NCBI GenBank assembly: GCA_947459295.1
Contig: CANHCY010000001.1
Span: 1 to 64,000, forward strand
Direction of reading: 5' to 3'
DNA: 64,000 nt
Source: Chitinophagaceae bacterium
GTDB taxonomy: Bacteria > Bacteroidota > Bacteroidia > Chitinophagales > Chitinophagaceae
The number at the start of each line of letters is the position of its first letter. Positions within the stretch are counted from its first letter, which is position 1. This document shows, piece after piece, positions 1 to 9,222 of this stretch. The notes under the pieces were generated by a model. The model was not told the DNA's origin. It saw nothing but the letters and a program-made list of their open reading frames with translations, and ran no database searches. The translations under genes and the position numbers were made by a program.

Positions 1-60
1 ATTCGTCGTAGACATTCTGAACAATACAAAACATTATTAAACTCTTACGGTATTCAATAA
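1..60 (+). CDS. nuoB: NADH-quinone oxidoreductase subunit B, C-terminal fragment
   Basis: An open frame enters at the left edge and ends with TAA at 58-60. It encodes 19 residues ending LLNSYGIQ. The charged RRRHSEQY stretch followed by LLNSYGIQ resembles the end of Bacteroidota NuoB, the connecting subunit that carries cluster N2. It lies six bases upstream of nuoC in the same direction, which is where nuoB belongs in a nuoABCD order. The Cys ligands lie outside the window, so the call rests on tail sequence and position. Confidence 0.7.
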   Translation: MRRRHSEQYKTLLNSYGIQ

Positions 61-66
61 TCAAGT

Positions 67-573
67 ATGGCACTTACCAACCAGGACATTCAAAACAAGT
101 TGCAAGAAAAATTTGGAGACCTTGTTTCTAATTTTGAAGAATCGTATGGCTTATTAAGTTTTGAGGCAACTGCTGCTAACAATTTAAAAGTGTTGCAGTT
201 TTTGTATGACGAACCAAGTTTGCAATTTCAATTTTTAACAGATATCTGTGGTGTAAATTTTCCGGATGAAGCTGGACGCGAAATTTCTGTGGTGTATCAC
301 TTACACAACCTTACAGAAAATGTGCGCCTGCGTTTTAAAATATTTGTTCCTGTTGCTGCGCCAGATGTTTTTACGGCCTGTAATTTATTTTCAAGTGCCA
401 ATTGGATGGAGCGCGAAACCTACGATTTCTACGGTGTTAATTTTGTAGGTCATCCCAATCTAAAAAGAATTTTAAATGTGGATGAGATGGATTATTTCCC
501 GCTCAGAAAAGAATATCCTTTAGAAGATCAAACCAGAATTGACAAAGACGACGAAATGTTTGGAAGAGGATAA
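67..573 (+). CDS. nuoC: NADH-quinone oxidoreductase subunit C
   Basis: This 168-residue protein is the 30-kDa subunit of the peripheral arm of complex I, which helps hold the quinone-site module on the cytoplasmic side. The diagnostic region is near the C-terminus: ERETYDFYGVNF, then HPNLKRIL and FPLRKEYPLE, the conserved signature of the complex I 30-kDa family. It is a separate gene and is not fused to nuoD as in E. coli. It follows the nuoB tail by six bases and precedes nuoD by 21 bases, consistent with one operon. The length is usual for Bacteroidota NuoC. Confidence 0.95.
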   Translation: MALTNQDIQNKLQEKFGDLVSNFEESYGLLSFEATAANNLKVLQFLYDEPSLQFQFLTDICGVNFPDEAGREISVVYHLHNLTENVRLRFKIFVPVAAPDVFTACNLFSSANWMERETYDFYGVNFVGHPNLKRILNVDEMDYFPLRKEYPLEDQTRIDKDDEMFGRG

Positions 574-594
574 TAACCAAAATAATTAAACGAC

Positions 595-1830
595 ATGTTA
601 GCGCATCAACAACATCATAATATAACACTGCCAGAAGGCTCTATCGAAAAAGAAACCACTACCTTAAACGTAGGCCCTACGCACCCTGCAACGCATGGTG
701 TATTCCAAAACATTATGGAACTTGATGGGGAGCGTATTGTTTCGACAGAGCAAACCGTAGGTTACATCCACCGCGCTTTTGAAAAGTTAGCGGAGCGCAG
801 ACCGCTCTATCAAATCACACCTATTACCGACCGTTTAAATTATTGCAGTAGCCCTATCAATAATATGGGTTGGCATTTAACCTGCGAAAAGTTTTTAGGG
901 GTACAAACACCAAAGCGTGTTGATTATTTGCGCGTGATTATTATGGAGCTTGCGCGTATATCGGATCACTTAATTTGTAACTCAATTGTGGGTGTGGATA
1001 CAGGTGCCTATACTGGTTTCTTGTATGTGATGCAATACCGTGAATTAATCTATGAAATATATGAAGAAGTATGTGGGTCCCGCCTTACTACTAATATTGG
1101 GCGTATTGGCGGTTTTGAAAGGAATTTCACAAATACAGCGTTTGAAAAACTCGAAAAATTCTTAAAAGAATATCCGAAAGTTTTAAAAGAGTTTGAAAAC
1201 CTATTTGCGCGCAACCGAATATTTATGGAGCGTACCATTGGTGGTGGCGCTATCAGTGCAGAGCGTGCCTTAAACTATGGTTTTACAGGACCTAATTTAA
1301 GGGCTGCTGGTGTAGACTATGATGTACGTGTACATCAACCGTATAGCAGCTATCAAGATTTTGATTTCACTATTCCAGTAGGAAAAACGGGCGATAATTA
1401 CGACCGCTTTTTGGTACGCAATCAAGAAATGTGGCAGAGCTTAAGCATTATCGAGCAGGCCTATAAAAAAGTACAAGAATTTAAGGGCACCGATGCGGAA
1501 ATTTTCCACGCCGATGTTCCAGAATATTACTTACCTAAAAAAGAAGACGTTTATACTAAAATGGAATCTTTGATTTGGCATTTCAAAATTGTAATGGGAG
1601 AAGTGGAAATGCCTAAAGGTGAAATTTACAACGCTGTAGAAGGTGGGAACGGTGAGCTTGGTTTTTATTTGGTAAGTGATGGTGGTAGAACGCCATTCCG
1701 TCTTCATTTTAGAAGACCTTGTTTCATTTATTATCAGGCATATCCAGAATTAATTACAGGTGGCATGTTAAGTGATGCGATTGTAACAATGAGTAGTCTT
1801 AATTTAATTGCGGGCGAGTTAGACGCATAA
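595..1830 (+). CDS. nuoD: NADH-quinone oxidoreductase subunit D
   Basis: This 411-residue protein is the 49-kDa subunit, related to the large subunit of NiFe hydrogenases. With NuoB it forms the quinone-reducing chamber. Visible family features are GPTHPATHGV near residue 27, which carries the conserved quinone-site His, the EKLAERRP segment, a stretch around residue 180 beginning NIGRIGGFERNF, and the ending IVTMSSLNLIAGELDA, which leads to the near-invariant C-terminal D-x-D/DR region. Here it ends ELDA rather than the common GEVDR. It is soluble and without a signal peptide. The ATG at 595 is the first in-frame start after nuoC. Confidence 0.96.
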   Translation: MLAHQQHHNITLPEGSIEKETTTLNVGPTHPATHGVFQNIMELDGERIVSTEQTVGYIHRAFEKLAERRPLYQITPITDRLNYCSSPINNMGWHLTCEKFLGVQTPKRVDYLRVIIMELARISDHLICNSIVGVDTGAYTGFLYVMQYRELIYEIYEEVCGSRLTTNIGRIGGFERNFTNTAFEKLEKFLKEYPKVLKEFENLFARNRIFMERTIGGGAISAERALNYGFTGPNLRAAGVDYDVRVHQPYSSYQDFDFTIPVGKTGDNYDRFLVRNQEMWQSLSIIEQAYKKVQEFKGTDAEIFHADVPEYYLPKKEDVYTKMESLIWHFKIVMGEVEMPKGEIYNAVEGGNGELGFYLVSDGGRTPFRLHFRRPCFIYYQAYPELITGGMLSDAIVTMSSLNLIAGELDA

Positions 1831-1842
1831 AATATAGTAACA

Positions 1843-2343
1843 ATGGTAAAATTTTCTGAAGCACAATTAGCAGAGGTTAAAAGGCTGGTAGCCCGTTACC
1901 CAGAAGGAAAGCAGAAGAGTGCATTACTCCCTGTTTTGCATTTAGCGCAGGATAGTTTTGGTGGCTGGTTAAGTTCCGAAACCATGGATTATGTAGCAGA
2001 GTTGTTACAAATCACACCTATCGAAGTATATGAAGTAGCTACTTTTTATAGTATGTACAATACTAAACCTGTTGGAAAATATATGTTTGAAGTTTGTCAA
2101 ACAGGTCCGTGCATGTTACGTGGTAGTGATGACATCATCGCATATATCGAAAAAACACTTGGCATTAAACCAGGTGAAACAACCGCAGATGGTTTATTTA
2201 CTTTAAAAACAGTAGAGTGTTTAGGTGCTTGTGGCTATGCACCTATGATGCAACTTGGTAAACATTACCGTGAACATTTAACCAAAGAAAAAGTAGACGC
2301 TATCATTGACGAATGCAGAAAAACTGCAGGCGTACTCAACTAG
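1843..2343 (+). CDS. nuoE: NADH-quinone oxidoreductase subunit E (2Fe-2S)
   Basis: This 166-residue protein has a thioredoxin-like fold and is the 24-kDa subunit of the NADH dehydrogenase module. Four Cys ligands of the N1a-type 2Fe-2S cluster are visible at C85, C90, C126 and C130 (CQTGPC and CLGAC). The motif EVATFYSMY just upstream is characteristic. It lies 12 bases after nuoD and six before nuoF. Its presence with nuoF shows that this is the full 14-subunit-type, NADH-oxidising complex and not the 11-subunit form. Confidence 0.96.
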   Translation: MVKFSEAQLAEVKRLVARYPEGKQKSALLPVLHLAQDSFGGWLSSETMDYVAELLQITPIEVYEVATFYSMYNTKPVGKYMFEVCQTGPCMLRGSDDIIAYIEKTLGIKPGETTADGLFTLKTVECLGACGYAPMMQLGKHYREHLTKEKVDAIIDECRKTAGVLN

Positions 2344-2349
2344 AAATAT

Positions 2350-3708
2350 ATGAGTGTAAAATTATTATTAGCAAAAGCACATATTGAGGGTATCAGAGGT
2401 TTTGAAGTGTATAGACGCGAAGGTGGTTACCAAAGCGTAGAAAAAGCGCTGAAGCAAATGAATCCCGAAAGTATTGTGGAAGAGGTTAAAAAAAGTGGCT
2501 TGCGTGGTAGAGGCGGAGCGGGTTTTCCTGCCGGCATGAAATGGAGTTTTATTGCAAAGCCTGAAGGGGTGCCTCGTCACCTCGTGTGTAATGCCGATGA
2601 GAGTGAGCCTGGTACTTTTAAAGACCGCTACCTCATGGAGTTTTTGCCGCATTTATTAATTGAAGGTTTGATTGTATCAAGTTTTGCGCTTGGTAGTAAC
2701 GACACTTACATTTATATCCGTGGTGAATATGCATGGATTGTAGATATTTTAGAAGACGCGATTAACGAAGCAAAAGCAAATGGCTTTTTAGGAAAAAATA
2801 TTTTAGGCACTGGTTTTGATTGTGAAATTCACGTTCAGCGTGGTGCGGGTGCTTATATCTGTGGTGAAGAAACAGCACTAATCGAATCATTGGAAGGTAA
2901 GCGTGGTAACCCACGTATTAAGCCTCCATTCCCAGCAATTCAGGGTGTATGGCAAAGACCTACGGTAGTAAACAACGTAGAAACTTTAGCGGCTGTTGTA
3001 CCAATTATTAATATGGGTGGCGAGGAGTATGCTAAAATTGGCGTTGGAAAATCTACAGGTACAAAATTAATTTCTGCATGTGGTAATATCAATAAGCCAG
3101 GCGTGTATGAAATTGATATGACAATTTCGGTAGAAGATTTTATTTATTCTGATGAATATTGTGGTGGTATTGCAAATGGTAAAAAATTAAAAGCTTGTAT
3201 TCCGGGTGGATCATCGGTACCTATTTTACCAGCCAACTTATTATTAAAAACAGCTAAAGGCGAAACACGTTACATGAACTACGAAAGTTTAAGTGATGGT
3301 GGATTTGCATCTGGCTCTATGATGGGTTCTGGTGGATTTATTGTACTCGATGAAGACCAGTGTATTGTGCGCAACACATTATCGCTCGCACGTTTTTACA
3401 GACACGAAAGTTGTGGACAGTGTTCACCATGTCGTGAGGGAACGGGTTGGATGGAAAAAATATTACACAATATCGAATATGGTAAAGGCAAGATTTCAGA
3501 CATTGACCTGCTTTGGGATATTCAAAGAAAGATAGAAGGTAATACCATTTGTCCATTAGGAGACGCTGCGGCTTGGCCAGTAGCAGCTGCTATTAGACAT
3601 TTTAGAGATGAATTTGAGTGGCATGTAAACAATCCACTTGAAGCACAAGAAAAAAATTATGGTTTAGCGCATTATGCAGATCCTATTCATGTGCCAGTAA
3701 CCGCTTAA
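2350..3708 (+). CDS. nuoF: NADH-quinone oxidoreductase subunit F (FMN, NADH site)
   Basis: This 452-residue protein is the 51-kDa flavoprotein that takes hydride from NADH. The FMN/NADH-binding glycine-rich motif GLRGRGGAGFPAG lies near residues 50-62, followed by CNADESEPGTFKDR. The N3 4Fe-4S cluster ligands are seen in CGQCSPCREGT near residues 355-361, with the fourth Cys in CPLGD near residue 400. It is cytoplasmic and pairs with NuoE and NuoG. The spacing of six bases from nuoE suggests coupled translation. The length is typical for the family. Confidence 0.97.
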   Translation: MSVKLLLAKAHIEGIRGFEVYRREGGYQSVEKALKQMNPESIVEEVKKSGLRGRGGAGFPAGMKWSFIAKPEGVPRHLVCNADESEPGTFKDRYLMEFLPHLLIEGLIVSSFALGSNDTYIYIRGEYAWIVDILEDAINEAKANGFLGKNILGTGFDCEIHVQRGAGAYICGEETALIESLEGKRGNPRIKPPFPAIQGVWQRPTVVNNVETLAAVVPIINMGGEEYAKIGVGKSTGTKLISACGNINKPGVYEIDMTISVEDFIYSDEYCGGIANGKKLKACIPGGSSVPILPANLLLKTAKGETRYMNYESLSDGGFASGSMMGSGGFIVLDEDQCIVRNTLSLARFYRHESCGQCSPCREGTGWMEKILHNIEYGKGKISDIDLLWDIQRKIEGNTICPLGDAAAWPVAAAIRHFRDEFEWHVNNPLEAQEKNYGLAHYADPIHVPVTA

Positions 3709-3719
3709 TACATTAAAGT

Positions 3720-4763
3720 ATGTCCGAACAACAACTTTTTAAAGTAACCATCGACAACATTACAATTGAAGTGCCAGCAGGTACTACAATATTAAATGCT
3801 GCTAGACAAATTGGAGGCGATGTTACGCCACCAGCTATGTGTTATTACAGCAAGCTAGAAGGCAGTGGTGGTAAGTGTCGTACCTGTTTAGTAGAAGTGA
3901 GCAAAGGGTCTGAAAAAGATCCGCGCCCCATGCCTAAGCTAATAGCTTCTTGTCGTACCACCGTAATGGATGGTATGGAAGTAAAAAATATTACCAGTGA
4001 AAAAGTAGTAGACGCGCGCGCAGGCGTTGTTGAGTTTTTATTACTCAATCACCCACTTGATTGTCCTATTTGTGATCAGGCCGGTGAGTGTCATTTACAA
4101 GATTTAAGTTACGATCATGGTAAAGAAGGTACCCGTTACGAATTTGAGCGTCGTACATTTAAAAAGCATGATTTAGGTCCATACATACAATTACATATGA
4201 CGCGTTGTATTTTATGTTACCGTTGTGTGTATACCGCTGATCAACTTTCTAAAGAGCGTTCACATGGTGTACTTGATAGAGGTGACCACGCACAAATTGC
4301 AACCTTTATTGAAAAAAGTTTAGACAATGAATTTATTGGTAACGTTATTGACGTTTGTCCAGTAGGTGCATTAACAGATAAAACATTCCGCTTTAAAAAT
4401 CGTGTTTGGTTTTTAAAACCAATGGATGCGCACCGTGATTGTCCTACTTGTTCTGGTAAAGTAACGCTTTGGAATAGAGGTGATGAAGTTTACCGTGTAA
4501 CAGCGCGTAAAGACAAATGGGGTGAAGTAGAAGATTGGATTTGTAATACTTGCCGTTTTGAAACTAAAAATACTTCAGACTGGGTTATTGAAGGTCCACG
4601 TGAAATTGACAGACATTCTGTTATTGCACAGGGTCATTACCAAGGTTCTGTAGGCATGCACAAGCCTACCGAAACTTTTGCTGCCGTAAATGCTGGACGC
4701 GCGCCACATTTATTAATGGATATTCATAGTGTGAGTGAAGTAAACAAAGATTCATCTTTATAA
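3720..4763 (+). CDS. nuoG: NADH-quinone oxidoreductase subunit G, short form
   Basis: This 347-residue protein carries the iron-sulfur wire from NuoF to NuoI. It has an N-terminal 2Fe-2S ferredoxin domain with ligands C41, C53, C56 and C78, then the His/Cys N5-type region (LDCPICDQAGECHLQD) and the N4-type ligands in CILCYRC with CPVG. An extra pair of CxxC motifs follows (CPTC and CNTC). It lacks the large molybdopterin-oxidoreductase-like C-terminal domain of the roughly 900-residue E. coli protein. The stop is clean and nuoH follows 13 bases later, so this is the native short form common in Bacteroidota and not a frameshift. Confidence 0.94.
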   Translation: MSEQQLFKVTIDNITIEVPAGTTILNAARQIGGDVTPPAMCYYSKLEGSGGKCRTCLVEVSKGSEKDPRPMPKLIASCRTTVMDGMEVKNITSEKVVDARAGVVEFLLLNHPLDCPICDQAGECHLQDLSYDHGKEGTRYEFERRTFKKHDLGPYIQLHMTRCILCYRCVYTADQLSKERSHGVLDRGDHAQIATFIEKSLDNEFIGNVIDVCPVGALTDKTFRFKNRVWFLKPMDAHRDCPTCSGKVTLWNRGDEVYRVTARKDKWGEVEDWICNTCRFETKNTSDWVIEGPREIDRHSVIAQGHYQGSVGMHKPTETFAAVNAGRAPHLLMDIHSVSEVNKDSSL

Positions 4764-4776
4764 ATTAGATTAAGAC

Positions 4777-5829
4777 ATGACATTACTTGCTGTAGATTGG
4801 CTTTTAATCATCGAAAAATTAGTACTCATTGCAATCATTGTTTTTGCAAGCCTGGGTATTGCCTTATATACCACTTTTGCAGAACGCAAAGTGGCCGCTG
4901 TTTTACAAGACCGTCCAGGACCTAACAGGGCCGGACCTTTTGGGCTACTGCAACCGTTTGCCGATGGATTAAAACTCATCATGAAGGAAGAAATTATTCC
5001 TACTAGTTCTAATAAAGCATTGTTTGTATTAGGTCCAGGACTTGCCATGACAGCAGCACTTATGACCTGCTCTGTAATTCCTTGGAGTAGTCATATCGAA
5101 ATCTTTGATCGTAAAATAGATTTGCAAATTGCAGACATCAATATTGGTATCTTATACATTTTTGGTGTGGTAAGTATGGGTGTGTATGGTATGATGATTG
5201 GTGGATGGGCGTCTAACAATAAGTTTTCATTAATGGCTGCACTGCGCGGTGCGTCTCAAGCTATTAGTTATGAACTAGCGATGGGTTTATCACTTATTGC
5301 GGTATTGATGCTTTCGGGATCACTTAGTTTAAAAACAATTGTAGACGGTCAAATGGCTGCAGGTAGCTACTGGAATATTGTTTACCAACCACTTGGTTTT
5401 ATTATCTTCTTTGTTTGTGCACTCGCAGAGTGTAACAGAACACCTTTTGATTTACCAGAAGCAGAAAACGAATTAAACTTTGGTTACCACCAGGAGTATT
5501 CTTCTATGAAACTTGGTTTCTATTTGTTTTCGGAATACATCAATATGATTATGAGTAGTGCGGTGATGGCTTCTTTATATTTTGGTGGTTTTGATATTCC
5601 TTTCTTAGACGAAAGCACACTGGCTCCAAACATCGCAGCGATTATTGGTGTAGCAGCGCTACTTACCAAAATTGCTATTTTCATTTTTGTATTTATGTGG
5701 ATTCGTTGGACGGTTCCACGTTTTAGATATGATCAACTCATGAACTTGGGTTGGAAAACAATGATTCCACTTGCACTATTTAACATGCTTGTTACCGGTG
5801 CACTTATTTTATTAAAAGCAGGCGTTTAA
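4777..5829 (+). CDS. nuoH: NADH-quinone oxidoreductase subunit H
   Basis: This 350-residue polytopic inner-membrane protein joins the quinone chamber to the proton-pumping arm. Its conserved loops are visible: AERKVAAVLQDRPGPNRAGP near residues 34-53, PFADGLKLIMKEE near residue 60, and the acidic loop ECNRTPFDLPEAENEL near residue 215. About eight hydrophobic segments fit the family. It starts 13 bases after nuoG. Confidence 0.97.
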   Translation: MTLLAVDWLLIIEKLVLIAIIVFASLGIALYTTFAERKVAAVLQDRPGPNRAGPFGLLQPFADGLKLIMKEEIIPTSSNKALFVLGPGLAMTAALMTCSVIPWSSHIEIFDRKIDLQIADINIGILYIFGVVSMGVYGMMIGGWASNNKFSLMAALRGASQAISYELAMGLSLIAVLMLSGSLSLKTIVDGQMAAGSYWNIVYQPLGFIIFFVCALAECNRTPFDLPEAENELNFGYHQEYSSMKLGFYLFSEYINMIMSSAVMASLYFGGFDIPFLDESTLAPNIAAIIGVAALLTKIAIFIFVFMWIRWTVPRFRYDQLMNLGWKTMIPLALFNMLVTGALILLKAGV

Positions 5830-5848
5830 AATATTAATTCAATTAGCT

Positions 5849-6385
5849 ATGCAGGCGTTAACCAATAGAGCACAGGAAGTATCTAGAAAGCCCATGACAT
5901 TCATGGAGCGCTTATACATTCCGAGCATTTTAAAAGGAATGGCTATTACGTTTAGTCACATTTTTAAAAAGCAACCTACCATCCGTTATCCGGAACAAAA
6001 ACGTGAGTTTAGTCCGGTGTTTAGAGGGCTTCATGTTTTAAACAGAGACGAAGAGGGTAGAGAGCGTTGTACGGCTTGTGGCCTTTGTGCGGTTGCTTGT
6101 CCTGCCGAAGCCATTACCATGGAAGCTGCAGAGCGTGAAGTAGGTCAAGAAAATTTATACCGCGAAGAAAAATATGCAGCCAAGTATGAAATTAATATGC
6201 TGCGCTGTATTTTTTGTGGCCTTTGCGAAGAAGCTTGTCCTAAAGACGCCATTTATTTAAGTGAAACTTTTGCGCCAGCTAATTTTACGCGTACTGGTTT
6301 TATTTATGGAAAAGATCATTTATTAATCCCAAATCCGGTAACGGAACCTGAGGCGTACGCTGCAGCAAAGGGTCAAAGAAATTAA
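5849..6385 (+). CDS. nuoI: NADH-quinone oxidoreductase subunit I (two 4Fe-4S clusters)
   Basis: This 178-residue ferredoxin-like subunit carries clusters N6a and N6b. Two complete CxxCxxCxxxCP motifs are visible, at C74-C77-C80-C84 and C120-C123-C126-C130. An N-terminal amphipathic stretch (MERLYIPSILKGMAITF) would lie along the membrane. It passes electrons from NuoG to NuoB. It lies 19 bases after nuoH and 10 before nuoJ. Confidence 0.97.
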   Translation: MQALTNRAQEVSRKPMTFMERLYIPSILKGMAITFSHIFKKQPTIRYPEQKREFSPVFRGLHVLNRDEEGRERCTACGLCAVACPAEAITMEAAEREVGQENLYREEKYAAKYEINMLRCIFCGLCEEACPKDAIYLSETFAPANFTRTGFIYGKDHLLIPNPVTEPEAYAAAKGQRN

Positions 6386-6395
6386 TAACGAACGC

Positions 6396-6899
6396 ATGAG
6401 TATCACACAATTCTTATTTTACTTTTTAACGGTGCTAGCGCTTTTTAGTGCGGTGATGGTGGTGGTTAGTAAAAACCCGGTGCATAGTGTGCTTTGGTTG
6501 ATTGCTGTATTTTTTGCCATCTCTGGTCATTACATTTTATTAAATGCACAGTTTTTAGCTATTGTAAATCTTATCGTTTATGCGGGTGCTATCATGGTAT
6601 TATTCCTATTTGTAATCATGCTTATGAACCTCAATGCATCTGCAGAGCCTCAAAAAAACAATTGGTTAAAACTAGCCGGCGTGATAGCGGGCGGTTGTTT
6701 TTTAATGGTATTGGTATCGCTGGTAAAGCAAGCCAACGAATTAAACAATATCGCAGTAACGATGGGTACTGGTGAAATTGGACTCATTAAAAATTTAGGC
6801 AAGGCACTCTTTAACGATTTTGTAGTGCCTTTTGAAATTAGTAGTGTGTTGTTTTTGAGTGCCATGGTTGGCGCTGTTGTTATTGGTAAAAAAGCATAA
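6396..6899 (+). CDS. nuoJ: NADH-quinone oxidoreductase subunit J
   Basis: This 167-residue membrane protein has about five hydrophobic segments. The NPVHSVLWLI stretch and the IVNLIVYAGAIMVLFLFVIML segment (TM3, with its pi-bulge and proton path) identify the complex I chain 6 family. It lies between nuoI and nuoK as usual. The ending AVVIGKKA is typical of the family. Confidence 0.95.
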   Translation: MSITQFLFYFLTVLALFSAVMVVVSKNPVHSVLWLIAVFFAISGHYILLNAQFLAIVNLIVYAGAIMVLFLFVIMLMNLNASAEPQKNNWLKLAGVIAGGCFLMVLVSLVKQANELNNIAVTMGTGEIGLIKNLGKALFNDFVVPFEISSVLFLSAMVGAVVIGKKA

Positions 6900-6920
6900 T
6901 TAACATTAAAGTATTCGCAT

Positions 6921-7256
6921 ATGCCTATTCAATATTATATCTACCTCTGTCTTGCCTTATTTAGTATTGGCATTGTTGGGGTTTTAACGCGCAGAAATGC
7001 CATCATCGTTTTCATGTGTATTGAGCTCATGTTAAACGCTGTTAATTTATTGCTCGTTGCATTTTCTAAAGTGCACAATACCGCTGCGCTTGCTGGAGAC
7101 AAAACGTCCATGATTGGAATCGAGGCGCAACTCTTTGTATTTTTTATTATGGTGGTTGCTGCTGCAGAAGTAAGTGTTGGGTTAGCCATTATTGTAATGA
7201 TGTACAGAAATGTACATAGTGTAGATATTAACTTCTTGAATAGATTAAAAAACTAA
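6921..7256 (+). CDS. nuoK: NADH-quinone oxidoreductase subunit K
   Basis: This 111-residue protein has three transmembrane segments and belongs to the MrpC-like family. The second and third helices contain the conserved membrane glutamates, seen in [17 protein letters not shown] and in [13 protein letters not shown]. They form part of the proton channel next to NuoJ and NuoN. It lies 21 bases after nuoJ and seven before nuoL. Confidence 0.96.
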   Translation: MPIQYYIYLCLALFSIGIVGVLTRRNAIIVFMCIELMLNAVNLLLVAFSKVHNTAALAGDKTSMIGIEAQLFVFFIMVVAAAEVSVGLAIIVMMYRNVHSVDINFLNRLKN

Positions 7257-7263
7257 CTAGGAT

Positions 7264-9183
7264 ATGAGTAAGCTTGTTTATTTAGTGCCCCTTTTTCCGT
7301 TGCTCGGCTTTCTGGTTAACGGACTCTTCAGAAAATCATTGTCCAAATCCATGATTGGTATCATTGGGTCTGGTGCTATGCTGGCCTCTTTTGTGGTGAG
7401 CTTATTAATTTTCTTTGATGTTAAAAATGGTGGCGGTGCAACCGTACAACTTTTTAATTTTATCCATGTTGGATCTTTAATCATTCCTTTCGAATTTTTA
7501 GTGGATCCATTGTCTTCTTTATTCTTGCTCATCATTACAGGCATTGGATTTTTGATCCATTTATACTCGACTGCTTATATGCACGAAGAAGAGCCCATGC
7601 ATTTTGGTAGGTACTTTGCCTATTTGAATTTGTTTGTGTTTTCGATGCTATTACTTGTATTAGGCGGCAACTATGTGGTGATGTTTATTGGTTGGGAAGG
7701 CGTAGGATTATGTTCTTATTTACTAATTGGTTTTTGGTTCAAAAACAACAATTACAATGCCGCTGCAAAAAAGGCATTTATCATGAACCGTATTGGCGAC
7801 CTTGGTTTTTTACTCGCTGTATTCTGGTTGATTGTTAAATTAGGTACTGTTTCTTACGCTTCTGTTTTTGCAGCCGTATCACAGTTATCTGCTACCGATA
7901 TCACCATCATCACTACTTTATTATTTGTAGGTGCAATGGGTAAGAGTGCTCAAATCCCTTTATACACCTGGCTTCCAGATGCGATGGCGGGTCCAACACC
8001 TGTGTCTGCACTAATCCACGCGGCTACCATGGTTACGGCGGGTATTTATATGATTGCTAGAAGTAACATTTTATATACCATGGCGCCGGCAACACAAACA
8101 CTTGTTGCGATTGTAGGTTTATCTACAGCCATTTTTGCTGCTACTATTGCACTCAAGCAAAACGACATTAAAAAAGTACTCGCTTACTCTACCGTAAGTC
8201 AGTTAGGTTATATGTTTTTAGGTTTAGGTGTTGGCGCTTATACCGGTGCTGTGTTTCACGTTATGACGCACGCGTTTTTTAAAGCCCTTTTATTTTTGGG
8301 TGCAGGTTCTGTGATTCATGCCATGCACCACGAACAAGACATTACTAAAATGGGTGGACTCAAAAGTAAATTGCCTATCACGCATCTTACCTTTTTGCTA
8401 GGATGTATTGCCATTGCTGGGGTACCTCCTTTTTCTGGTTTCTTCTCTAAAGACGAAATTTTAATGGCAGCCTACGCAACCAATCCTATTTTCTATTATT
8501 TAGGAATGGGTGGCGCATTACTCACTGCATTTTATATGTTCAGACTCTATAGCCTTACCTTCTTAGGAAACTTTAGAGGTACTGCGCACCAACAGGAGCA
8601 CTTACATGAAAGTCCAATTGCGATGACGCTTCCTTTAATGGTGTTGGCGTTTTTTGCAGTGGTTGCTGGTTTTGTTGGTATTCCTGAACTTTTTGCACCT
8701 AACGCACATGCACTGGAGCACTTTTTAGCACCTGTATTTGCAGGTTCTACAGCTATAGCACACGCACATCATATTGAACATTCTACCGAGTGGATTTTAA
8801 TGGGTACGGCAACCACAATTATTTTAATTGTGATTGTGTATGCGATTACCAAGTTCAAAAAATATGAAACAGCGGAGCCTAATACTGGTATTGCTACAAT
8901 ATTAGAAAACAAGTGGTATATCGATGAACTTTATGATACTGTTATCGTAAATCCGCTACACTGGTTTGCAGGATTTTTGAAAAATACGATTGAAAAATAT
9001 GTAATTGATGGCGCTGTTAATGGGGTAGGTAAATTAGTGGGCTATGGTAGTCGTCAATTTAGACTGGTACAAAGTGGGCAAGTGGGTAGTTATATTTTGA
9101 TGATGGTAATGGCACTTGTGCTCTTTATTATCATTTGGTTTAATGACAATACCATTATGCGTTTTATTCATAAAATATTTTAG
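7264..9183 (+). CDS. nuoL: NADH-quinone oxidoreductase subunit L (proton-pumping, antiporter-like)
   Basis: This 639-residue protein has many membrane segments and is the distal antiporter-like subunit with the long lateral helix. Visible features include the N-terminal GWEGVGLCSYLLIGFW segment with its key Glu, the TWLPDAMAGPTPVSALIHAATMV signature (proton-translocating helices), KQNDIKKVLAYSTVSQLGYM, and a C-terminal extension with a final transmembrane anchor. The length fits the family, which is longer than NuoM and NuoN. It is 39 bases upstream of nuoM. Confidence 0.97.
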   Translation: MSKLVYLVPLFPLLGFLVNGLFRKSLSKSMIGIIGSGAMLASFVVSLLIFFDVKNGGGATVQLFNFIHVGSLIIPFEFLVDPLSSLFLLIITGIGFLIHLYSTAYMHEEEPMHFGRYFAYLNLFVFSMLLLVLGGNYVVMFIGWEGVGLCSYLLIGFWFKNNNYNAAAKKAFIMNRIGDLGFLLAVFWLIVKLGTVSYASVFAAVSQLSATDITIITTLLFVGAMGKSAQIPLYTWLPDAMAGPTPVSALIHAATMVTAGIYMIARSNILYTMAPATQTLVAIVGLSTAIFAATIALKQNDIKKVLAYSTVSQLGYMFLGLGVGAYTGAVFHVMTHAFFKALLFLGAGSVIHAMHHEQDITKMGGLKSKLPITHLTFLLGCIAIAGVPPFSGFFSKDEILMAAYATNPIFYYLGMGGALLTAFYMFRLYSLTFLGNFRGTAHQQEHLHESPIAMTLPLMVLAFFAVVAGFVGIPELFAPNAHALEHFLAPVFAGSTAIAHAHHIEHSTEWILMGTATTIILIVIVYAITKFKKYETAEPNTGIATILENKWYIDELYDTVIVNPLHWFAGFLKNTIEKYVIDGAVNGVGKLVGYGSRQFRLVQSGQVGSYILMMVMALVLFIIIWFNDNTIMRFIHKIF

Positions 9184-9222
9184 TAGATCCTTTAACCGTT
9201 CTATTAACGTTAAATAAAAGAT

